Assembly (NCBI GenBank): GCA_964522105.1
Contig: CAZFVA010000004.1
Span: 62,001-126,000, forward strand
DNA from: JAGOFO01 sp964522105
GTDB taxonomy: Bacteria; Myxococcota_A; UBA9042; DTJE01
Length of the DNA: 64,000 nucleotides
Direction of reading: 5' to 3'
Part shown: positions 57,797 to 64,000 of the stretch, in pieces
Layout of the letters: each line of letters starts with the position of its first letter
Numbering within the stretch: position 1 is the stretch's first letter
The notes under the pieces: generated by a model
What the model was told of the DNA's origin: nothing
Database searches by the model: none
What the model saw: the letters and a program-made list of their open reading frames with translations, nothing else
Position numbers and translations under genes: made by a program

Positions 57797-58954
57797 TCAA
57801 AGCAAAGCAGCGCGCAGCGCGTCCACAACAGTGTGGACCTGCGCAACGGTCATCTCGTCGAAAAGGGGCAGCGCAATTGTGTTGTCCGCCAGACGTGACC
57901 CTGTACCAGTCAGATCTGCACCCGCTGTCTGCCCGTAAAGTTGTTTCCGGTAAACGGTCTGAGCAGTCAATGCATGGGCCGAAGCGCCTGCGAAGATGCC
58001 TTTTTCAGCCAGTTTCCCGATTATTTCCTGCGGGTTGCCCGTAATTTCGACCACGAATGACTGGTATGTATTTCCCGCAAGAAGATATCCTTTCGGAATC
58101 CTTACCCGGGGCAGGTCGCGAAGAAGGGCCATGTATGTGGTCGTCAGGCGGTGCCTGGTATCGATCGAGTATTGAAGGCGCTGAAGCTGTACTCTGCCGA
58201 CAGCCGCATTTATGTCGCTCAGTCGGAAATTCAGCCCGATTTCTGAAAATATGTCGCCAAAGCCTTTGCCGGTACGCCCGTAATCACGCAGAAGTCTTAC
58301 GGCGGTCACGTCGTCGCCTGACGCCGTTATGCACCCGCCTTCCCCCGTAGTTATGGATTTGCGCGGGTGAAACGAGAAGCAGCCGAATCTGCCGACTGTA
58401 CCTGCCGGGGCACCGCCCTGAGTCAGTCCGCCAAGGGCACATGCAGCGTCTTCAATTATATTTACATATTCGGGACATACAGCGCAGATGCCTTCCACGT
58501 CAGCCGGGATCCCGAAGGTGTGGACAACTATAACGGCGCGCGTCCTGTCAGTAAGGCGTGCAGACACAGAATCCGGGGTTATCGACAGCGTTTCTACGTC
58601 GACGTCCGCAGGAACCGGGATTGCCCCCAGGAACAGTGCGCAGTGCGCTGCAGCAGGAAAAACGTAGTCAGGAACAATTACTTCATCGTCGGCTCGAACA
58701 CCTGCCGCCATCATTGCCAGAAGCAGAGCAGCCCCGCCGCTTGAAACGGTAACCATTTCGTGGCCGCCGACATAAGCTGCCAGCTCTGCCTCGAACAGCG
58801 CCGACTCGGGCCCCTGTGCCAGATGTCTTGATTCCAGGACTCGCCTGACCGCTTCCATCTCTGCTTCAGTGACGAAAGGGCGGGCAAGCGGGATTGTCCC
58901 CCCTGAAACAGCGCCTTCGGCCTGACGGCGTTCTGTGTTGTCCCTGCCGGGCAT
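57797..58954 (-). CDS. DegT/DnrJ/EryC1/StrS-type sugar aminotransferase
   Basis: PLP-dependent transaminase acting on nucleotide-linked keto sugars. In the 385-residue product the PLP-binding Lys199 sits in FSFHPRKSITTGEGG, with Asp169 in IIEDAACALGG and PFVTEAEMEAVRRVL at the start; RLSDINAAVGRVQLQRL and NTYQSFVVEI are further family segments. The ATG at 58954 overlaps the epimerase stop as TAATG; earlier in-frame codons to 59011 would intrude into that gene. Together with the epimerase it could make an amino sugar for a surface polymer. The ABC ATPase gene follows 54 nt later. Confidence 0.92.
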   Translation of the reverse strand: MPGRDNTERRQAEGAVSGGTIPLARPFVTEAEMEAVRRVLESRHLAQGPESALFEAELAAYVGGHEMVTVSSGGAALLLAMMAAGVRADDEVIVPDYVFPAAAHCALFLGAIPVPADVDVETLSITPDSVSARLTDRTRAVIVVHTFGIPADVEGICAVCPEYVNIIEDAACALGGLTQGGAPAGTVGRFGCFSFHPRKSITTGEGGCITASGDDVTAVRLLRDYGRTGKGFGDIFSEIGLNFRLSDINAAVGRVQLQRLQYSIDTRHRLTTTYMALLRDLPRVRIPKGYLLAGNTYQSFVVEITGNPQEIIGKLAEKGIFAGASAHALTAQTVYRKQLYGQTAGADLTGTGSRLADNTIALPLFDEMTVAQVHTVVDALRAALL

Positions 58955-59907
58955 TACATTCTTCCCTTGTACCATTTGATCGTCTCGATGAGGCCTTCTT
59001 CGAGATCCCATTTCGGTTCATAATCCAGTAGTTTCCGGGCCTTGGAGATGTCAGGAATCCGAAGTTCGACGTCAGCAAACGGCCAGTCTTTCATCGTCAG
59101 TCTGGATTTTGACCCGGTCAGACGTACGATTTCGCGTGCCAGATTGTAGATAGTCAGTGTGCTGCGCGGGTTGCCGATGTTAAACGATTCGCCGACGGCC
59201 TCGTCCCTTTTCATGACAAGCATCAGCGCGTCGATTATGTCGTCAATATAGCACCAGGCGCGGATCTGGCTTCCGTCGTTGTGGATAATCAGGTCTTCCC
59301 CGTTCAGGGCCCGGACGATGAAATGGTGAATTGCGCCCTCACCGACCTGCCGTGGCCCGTAAATATTGAAAGGCCTGATGGAGACAGCGGGAAGCTTGTA
59401 TTGTTTGTAGTAGTTCAGCGCCAGATGTTCGGTCGCCAGCTTGCTGACTGCGTAGGTCCAGCGGGCTTCGCCGACCGCGCCAAGCTGCGTGATGTCGCCC
59501 TCATTAACTTTGTAGGCGTACTGACCGAACACTTCGGACGTGGACAGGTCCACGAAGCGGTTCAGCGCCCCTTCCTCCATCGCGGCTTCAAGGACGTTCA
59601 TCGTGCCCTGCAGCGCCACTTTCATCGTCAGAACCGGGTTGCGCATGACGGTATCAACACCGGCAATAGATGCCATGTGAATGATGGTATCGCAGCCACG
59701 TGCAGCGTCCCGGACGCCCTTCAGGTCCAGAACGTCGCCTTTAATCAGGTGCACGTTCGGCGCATCCGCCAGCACCGTTTTTTCAAAGGCGTTTCTGTGC
59801 AGGTTGTCAAAAATGACCACCTCGCAGGTGTCTTTAAGCTGTAAAGCAAGTGATGATCCGATGAACCCTGCGCCGCCGGTAATAAGAACTTTCTTAGATG
59901 TGCTCAC
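58954..59907 (-). CDS. NAD-dependent nucleotide-sugar epimerase/dehydratase
   Basis: Short-chain dehydrogenase-type sugar-nucleotide enzyme, 317 residues. KVLITGGAGFIGSSLAL is the Rossmann loop (11-17 are GGAGFIG), and the catalytic YAVSK has Tyr152 and Lys156, with STSEVFG supplying the Ser/Thr. RPFNIYGPRQVGEGA is the substrate-binding segment. The GTG at 59907 overlaps the upstream stop as GTGA with GGAGG 5 nt upstream, so the frame's earlier start at 59940 is not used. Whether it is a 4-epimerase or a 4,6-dehydratase cannot be told; the neighbouring aminotransferase makes a dehydratase role plausible. Confidence 0.92.
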   Translation of the reverse strand: MSTSKKVLITGGAGFIGSSLALQLKDTCEVVIFDNLHRNAFEKTVLADAPNVHLIKGDVLDLKGVRDAARGCDTIIHMASIAGVDTVMRNPVLTMKVALQGTMNVLEAAMEEGALNRFVDLSTSEVFGQYAYKVNEGDITQLGAVGEARWTYAVSKLATEHLALNYYKQYKLPAVSIRPFNIYGPRQVGEGAIHHFIVRALNGEDLIIHNDGSQIRAWCYIDDIIDALMLVMKRDEAVGESFNIGNPRSTLTIYNLAREIVRLTGSKSRLTMKDWPFADVELRIPDISKARKLLDYEPKWDLEEGLIETIKWYKGRM

Positions 59908-60896
59908 TGTAACCTCCGCATGCCGAAAAGTAGATTCCACGTCGTATCATCACGGTCGTCGACCAGCGCGAACAGGGCCACCGGTATATACCCGAAACCG
60001 GTCCGCCACCGTTGTTCTTCCGCACGAATTCCCTGTGCCAGCGCGTCAGAAAGCGAAGAAACGCGCCTTAACAATTGACTTCGCTGATCGTCATTGGCCT
60101 CGTAGTATTTCTGCAGGGCGTATGCGACAGCCAGCCTGTCTTCCTGGTTGCGCTCGAACAGTTCGGCCACGAAGTTCGGGTCAATATTGGCGCCGGGAAG
60201 ACCGGCCGCAGTTGCGAAGTGATCACGGGCGCGAAGCTTCGCCATTGATTTGTCTGCGTCATCAGAGCCTTTGTACTCAAAGAAAAGGTTGAATCCCATA
60301 TCCAGATGCATCTGCCAGTTACGTGGGAATCTTTTCAGGCCATCTTCCAGATAGCGGTTGGATCTGTTGACGGCGTTGTCGTCAATTACCTGTCCCAGCT
60401 TGGTTACCTGAGCCGCCCACAGGTAAATTCTGGGGTTGTCGGGGTCCAGGCCCGATATGGCGTTGTAATAATTATCAAGCCATGAAAACTTTCGATCGCT
60501 GAAAAAATGGGAAAGGAAGTACGAATGAGCCCGGACGAAAAGAAGGTCGGCAATAGCGGACTGGTGTCCTGTTGAAAGGGCTTTCAAGACGATCAGAGGT
60601 GGAAGGTAAAGTGTCTCGGCGGCCCCCTCGAATCCAAGTGTCGTGTGCCGGGCAAATTCGGTATCCGACATCTTTCCTGAAGTAACTTCCGCCATCAGGG
60701 CTTTGTCTGTTACACGGTTCAGCTTTGAATATCTGATTTCGACCGCTGCCATCCGCGTACCGATCCAGGCCGCCGCAGCGCACAGTATCAAAGCGAGGGC
60801 GGCGACAGTTACGCGCCAGGTTCGAAACCACGGTTTGAAGAACCTGATGACCGCACTTCGTTCGCTCAGTCGTTCGCTATTTTCTTCCAGGATCAT
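59904..60896 (-). CDS. Single-pass membrane protein with tetratricopeptide-like region, first gene of the six-gene operon
   Basis: A 330-residue protein beginning MILEENSERLSERSAVIRFF with AGGGAC upstream; the frame is open to 60974 but without a good start. One N-terminal membrane helix (VTVAALALILCAAAAWIGT) is followed by a large soluble part with tetratricopeptide-like motifs (NYYNAISGLDPDNPRIYLWAAQVTKLG, NRYLEDGLKRFPRNWQMHLDMGFNLF), probably periplasmic. A late hydrophobic piece (GFGYIPVALFALVDD) may be a buried helix. No family was recognised. It overlaps the epimerase gene by GTGA and is divergent from the gene at 61035. Confidence 0.75.
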   Translation of the reverse strand: MILEENSERLSERSAVIRFFKPWFRTWRVTVAALALILCAAAAWIGTRMAAVEIRYSKLNRVTDKALMAEVTSGKMSDTEFARHTTLGFEGAAETLYLPPLIVLKALSTGHQSAIADLLFVRAHSYFLSHFFSDRKFSWLDNYYNAISGLDPDNPRIYLWAAQVTKLGQVIDDNAVNRSNRYLEDGLKRFPRNWQMHLDMGFNLFFEYKGSDDADKSMAKLRARDHFATAAGLPGANIDPNFVAELFERNQEDRLAVAYALQKYYEANDDQRSQLLRRVSSLSDALAQGIRAEEQRWRTGFGYIPVALFALVDDRDDTTWNLLFGMRRLQ

Positions 60897-61034
60897 ATTG
60901 AGTCCCTGCGTCCGTCTTGAAATCTGTCCGCAAACCGCCCGGAAACCGCCAAGGATGATATCATAGCCACACATGGATCGCTTTGTTCCTGACAGGTCAG
61001 TTTTCCGAAATGGCCAGCCCGGAAGGGGGTAGAT

Positions 61035-62153
61035 ATGATCATGATTTTGACAGGTCTGCTGATACTCCTTTTTTCCCTTTTATCTCTTGGTGTTTCGGCG
61101 CTGGCTGTTTTGCTGTGGTTTAACCGGCCGGAAGACAGCTTCAGGCGGACTTCCGAGAGTCTGCTTGTGGTAGGTGTACCTGGCGAAGGCCTTCTGGATC
61201 CGGCAACTGTGCGAGCGATAGTTGCGTCTGATGACAAAGGGTTCAGGCGGTTGGCGGTCGGGCATCTTGAAGGTGACAACCAGACCAGATTAACGGTTGA
61301 AGGCGTCCGGCGCACTTATGAAAATTTCCGCGTGGCCGATATTGCAGGGGCACCGCCCGGCAGGAAAGTTATTGAAACCTGGCTTGCCTGCCAGGCTGCC
61401 GCCAGGATTGAAGGCGACCCTGTAATGATCGTCGCTTCGTCGGCCCGGCCATCGACTCCGACAATTCGCCGCCTGTCGGTCAAGTGCCCGGAAGGTTGGG
61501 TATGTACAGGCGTTCCGGTACGTAAAATTGCGTCAAAAGGGTTCTTTTCACATGAATCTGATATCAGCCGATTGACTCCTGTTCTTTTTGGACTTTTCGG
61601 GCCTGTCGGTGTGCTTCCATGCGTAACTGTTACGCGACGGCAGACTGTTGACGAAGTCATAAATGATCCACTTACCCTAAGCAGACCTTCCCTGGGTGAG
61701 GCGATTCAGTTTGCAGCCGATCCGCGACGTTTTATGATGATCGATGCCCCGATGCATTTTGGCGGCAGGCTTGGCAAGTTGCATCTTTCAACGCTTTTTG
61801 CTGTCAGTCCGCTGCGTTATGTCGTGTATTGTGCTTTGCTGGCGGCCGGCCCCCTGGCCCTGGCAGGCACTGTTGTGCTTCCAGTTATCTGGGGTAGTGT
61901 TTCGCTATTGTCCGAAATCGCCCTGTTTCTGGTCGTTCTGGGCAGGATCGGTACCGCATTGACCTGGCCCCGGCAGGTGACGGAAGTGTCCTGGGCGTTG
62001 CTTGATGCGGTAATTTCGCCGGTCACTGACGCCGTGGCGTTTGTGCGGGCAGTTGGCGGGTCGTTGAAATTGACGCAGTGGTCTGGTAAAGCACCATATA
62101 CGATGCGCCGGGGCGGAGTGATGTCCCCGGGAATGGACAGAAATCCCTTTTAA
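61035..62153 (+). CDS. Membrane protein of unknown function
   Basis: A 372-residue protein with one N-terminal helix (LTGLLILLFSLLSLGVSALAVLLWF), a soluble region of about 220 residues with five Cys (CQAAARIEGD, KCPEGWVCTGVPVRK, LPCVTVTRR) that looks beta-rich, and two C-terminal helices (VVYCALLAAGPLALAGTVVL, LSEIALFLVVLGRIGTAL). I do not recognise the family. AAGGGGGT precedes the ATG; a second ATG at 61041 is equally possible. It is divergent from the operon at 60896 and upstream of the sugar kinase gene by 42 nt. Confidence 0.7.
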   Translation: MIMILTGLLILLFSLLSLGVSALAVLLWFNRPEDSFRRTSESLLVVGVPGEGLLDPATVRAIVASDDKGFRRLAVGHLEGDNQTRLTVEGVRRTYENFRVADIAGAPPGRKVIETWLACQAAARIEGDPVMIVASSARPSTPTIRRLSVKCPEGWVCTGVPVRKIASKGFFSHESDISRLTPVLFGLFGPVGVLPCVTVTRRQTVDEVINDPLTLSRPSLGEAIQFAADPRRFMMIDAPMHFGGRLGKLHLSTLFAVSPLRYVVYCALLAAGPLALAGTVVLPVIWGSVSLLSEIALFLVVLGRIGTALTWPRQVTEVSWALLDAVISPVTDAVAFVRAVGGSLKLTQWSGKAPYTMRRGGVMSPGMDRNPF

Positions 62154-62195
62154 GGAAGTCGCGGCTGCCTGGCCGCTTCCGCTGAGGCTATTATT

Positions 62196-63290
62196 TTGCG
62201 CAGAATTATTGCCGGGGTCGATTCAGGGAATACCAAAACAGCATTTGTCAGTGTCACCGTTGACGGGGATCTGGTCGCGCGTTCCCTTTCCGGCCCGTCC
62301 AATTATCAGACGCTCGGACCGGACGGTTGTCAAAAAAGGCTGGTGGCTGCGGTAGCCCCTCTGGCGGCGGAACTGGCCGGTCAGCAGTTTTCAATCGAAG
62401 GCTGGGGGTTTGGTCTTGCCGGTCTGGACAGGGATCGCGACCTGCAGATTCTTGATAATATTACGTTTTCTGTTGTCAACGGTGTGTGTGGTGCGGGCGG
62501 GGACGGTTCGGCCGGTCCGGAAATTTGCAAGGTGCCCAGAATTCTGGTCAATGATGCGTTTTTATCCTTGAGGGCCGGAACTTGTGACGGTGTCGGTGTG
62601 GCAGTGTCGGCAGGAACGTCCGGTAACTGTGTCGGGATGAACCGCGCCGGTACCAGGCTGCAGATTGGCGGCATCGCATCCGAGCTGGGTGATGGCGGCG
62701 GCGGTTTTGATATAGCGATTGCGGGGCTGAAGGCTGCTGGAAGGGCCCGGGACGGTCGCGCCCCGGCAACCAGGATTTCGGATTTGTACCTTGCCGTTCT
62801 TGGCCTTACAGATATAGCGGACGTTGTGGATTTTATGATTCCGGGAAACAAGGCGCCGGTACTTCCGGAAGGTATGGCCATGCCTCCGACAGACATCGAG
62901 CAGCCGATCCCGCCGATGATTGGCCTGCTGGCACCGCTCGTTTTCCAGGCAGCATCGGAAGGTGACATCGTCGCAAGAAATATACTCGAGCATTTCGGCA
63001 GGGATCTTGGCATTTCAGCCAGGGTTGCGGCCCTCAGGCTTGGTTTTGCGTGGAATGAATATTTCCCGCTCGTGCTTGGTGGAAGCGTTCTGCAGCACGC
63101 GATTGATCCGACTTTCAGCCGCGCGCTGGTTGGCGAAGTTGCGTCGGCATTCCCGAATGTTGTGGCATCAACGCTTGATGAACCGCCTGTGCTGGGCGCT
63201 GTGCTGTATGGTTTTGATGCTGCCGGGATTTCCGTGTCATCAGATGTCAGATCGCGCATCACAACTGCGGTTGCAGGTCTTTTTCAGTAA
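62196..63290 (+). CDS. BadF/BcrA-family ATPase, probable N-acetylglucosamine kinase
   Basis: ASKHA-fold kinase of 364 residues resembling human/bacterial GlcNAc kinases. IIAGVDSGNTKTAFV is the phosphate-1 loop (about 4-18), VNDAFLSLRAG holds the catalytic-type Asp, VAVSAGTSGNCVG is phosphate 2, and PLVLGGSVLQHAIDP is the adenosine motif. GELGDGGGGFDIAIAGL (as SELGDGGGGFDIA) is the typical signature of the NagK-like group. The TTG start has GAGG 8 nt upstream. The following gene nagB fits a GlcNAc-6-P route, although the CoA-reductase activators of this superfamily cannot be wholly excluded. Confidence 0.8.
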   Translation: MRRIIAGVDSGNTKTAFVSVTVDGDLVARSLSGPSNYQTLGPDGCQKRLVAAVAPLAAELAGQQFSIEGWGFGLAGLDRDRDLQILDNITFSVVNGVCGAGGDGSAGPEICKVPRILVNDAFLSLRAGTCDGVGVAVSAGTSGNCVGMNRAGTRLQIGGIASELGDGGGGFDIAIAGLKAAGRARDGRAPATRISDLYLAVLGLTDIADVVDFMIPGNKAPVLPEGMAMPPTDIEQPIPPMIGLLAPLVFQAASEGDIVARNILEHFGRDLGISARVAALRLGFAWNEYFPLVLGGSVLQHAIDPTFSRALVGEVASAFPNVVASTLDEPPVLGAVLYGFDAAGISVSSDVRSRITTAVAGLFQ

Positions 63291-63390
63291 TTGAACCGGC
63301 AATAAAATGTTCAGAATCGATGCATCACCACTGATTTTCTGGTAAATTTCGCCCGCGTGCGCAGGTTTCTTGCAGGAACAGGAAGTAGCA

Positions 63391-64000
63391 ATGTCAATTA
63401 GAGTCATCGTTGAACGGGATTTCGATGCGGTCAGTGAGTCTGCGGCCAACTTGGTCAGGGAACGGGCCGGTTCTGCAATTGCGTCAGGCAAGCCGGAGTT
63501 TGTACTGGGGCTGGCCACTGGAAACAGTCCGACAGGCATGTACAAGCATCTGGCCAGGTCAATCAACAATGGGGAACTGGATCCTTCAAGACTCAGAAGT
63601 TTCAACCTTGATGAGTATGTAGGCCTTCCCGGGGCGAATGCTCAGGACCGCACGATTCATCCGGAAAGTTATTCGTATTTCATGATTCAGGAATTTTTCG
63701 GCCTTCTGAAAAGGAAATTTCTGTCTTCCAGAGTGCCGCCAGGGACCTTGATTGATCAGCATATTCTTGTTTCCGAGCTTCACGCTCACCCCGGTGACTG
63801 GAAAGAGGTTGGCAGCGGAAAAGGTCGCGCAATTGTAATTTCTGATGCCGCTGATGGTTATCTGGCGTGGGTCCGTGACAGCGTGCTCGGCCTTTATGAT
63901 CAAGAAATATCAAAGGTTGGCGGGATTGATCTTCAGGTGATCGGCGTCGGCGGAAAGGGTCATGTGGCCTTCCACGAGGCCGGGATCGACTTTGAAGGCA
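63391..64000 (+). CDS. nagB: Glucosamine-6-phosphate deaminase, 3'-truncated by the window edge
   Basis: Converts glucosamine-6-phosphate to fructose-6-phosphate and ammonia. The visible 203 residues have VLGLATGNSPTGMYKHL (phosphate loop), FNLDEYVGLPG with the catalytic Asp, and VIGVGGKGHVAFHEAG with the catalytic His and Glu. In E. coli NagB the residue two before this His is Asp141 and some relatives have Asn; here it is Lys. The protein is therefore a divergent member. The ATG has AGGAAG shortly upstream. The pairing with the GlcNAc-kinase-like gene supports amino-sugar catabolism. The end lies outside the window. Confidence 0.88.
   Translation, partial: MSIRVIVERDFDAVSESAANLVRERAGSAIASGKPEFVLGLATGNSPTGMYKHLARSINNGELDPSRLRSFNLDEYVGLPGANAQDRTIHPESYSYFMIQEFFGLLKRKFLSSRVPPGTLIDQHILVSELHAHPGDWKEVGSGKGRAIVISDAADGYLAWVRDSVLGLYDQEISKVGGIDLQVIGVGGKGHVAFHEAGIDFEG

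Noticed and set aside
1..64000. tRNA genes, rRNA genes, insertion sequences, prophage and defence systems
   Set aside because: Looked for by eye in all intergenic spaces and by family recognition; none was seen. A tRNAscan-SE run would be decisive for tRNA.

Overview
The window is a chromosomal scaffold segment of roughly 50-55% G+C (estimated by eye) from a Gram-negative bacterium. It encodes apolipoprotein N-acyltransferase (lnt), many lipoproteins with clear lipoboxes and a probable outer-membrane barrel. Three traits point to the old Deltaproteobacteria (Myxococcota, Bradymonadota or a related uncultured lineage): a cysteine-rich lipoprotein built from thrombospondin type-3 and MopE-type repeats, YCF48-like propellers, and MYXO-CTERM-like GGCS / transmembrane / Arg tails. 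This placement is inference. A 100-N gap flanked by a 55-bp perfect duplication shows that this is a draft, probably metagenomic, assembly. No tRNA, rRNA, CRISPR array, IS element or prophage was recognised.

Layout. 1-6 kb: end of rpoD, folC, a DJ-1/PfpI protein, an FKBP lipoprotein, CCA-adding enzyme and a diacylglycerol-kinase-like protein. 6-17 kb: envelope proteins of unknown function (a 660-aa lipoprotein; an overlapping trio of coiled-coil protein, lipoprotein and barrel-like protein; a secreted HEAT-repeat protein; a low-complexity lipoprotein), with panD and recD2 among them. 17-21 kb: a 1131-aa secreted fibre-like protein with CxxC repeats and a C-terminal S74 chaperone domain, behind a long structured leader. 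21-28 kb: amgK-murU (peptidoglycan sugar recycling), a CPBP intramembrane protease, lnt carrying a large inserted propeller, DUF167 and a lipoprotein. 28-36 kb: flippase, truA, speD with its own promoter, structured leader and 7-codon upstream ORF, a propeller protein with a sorting tail, and leuS. 36-41 kb: a degenerate PHP protein, a glycosyltransferase-methyltransferase fusion, and the lysine-fermentation pair kal-kce. 40-46 kb: a secreted lipase-like protein, the 1270-aa TSP3/MopE lipoprotein and a FliA/WhiG-type sigma factor. 46-51 kb: a sugar cluster (Na+/sugar symporter, small membrane protein, cupin, galK, UDPGP-family nucleotidyltransferase). 51-55 kb: pgk-like / tpiA / secG behind a good sigma-70 promoter, then parS-parA-parB. 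55-61 kb, minus strand: a tightly coupled six-gene run (tetratricopeptide-like membrane protein, sugar epimerase, DegT aminotransferase, ABC ATPase, ABC permease, membrane protein). 61-64 kb: a membrane protein, a GlcNAc-kinase-like ATPase and nagB, cut by the window end.

Most notable: (1) Lnt whose nitrilase domain is split between catalytic Glu and Lys by about 320 residues of YCF48-like propeller; (2) a phosphoglycerate kinase paralogue at the classical pgk-tpiA-secG position that has lost almost all substrate and nucleotide contacts; (3) the speD leader with a perfect Shine-Dalgarno, a 7-codon ORF and nested pairing; (4) a possible link between GGCS C-terminal tails and the CPBP protease. 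amgK, murU, the nagK-like gene and nagB together suggest active amino-sugar/peptidoglycan salvage.
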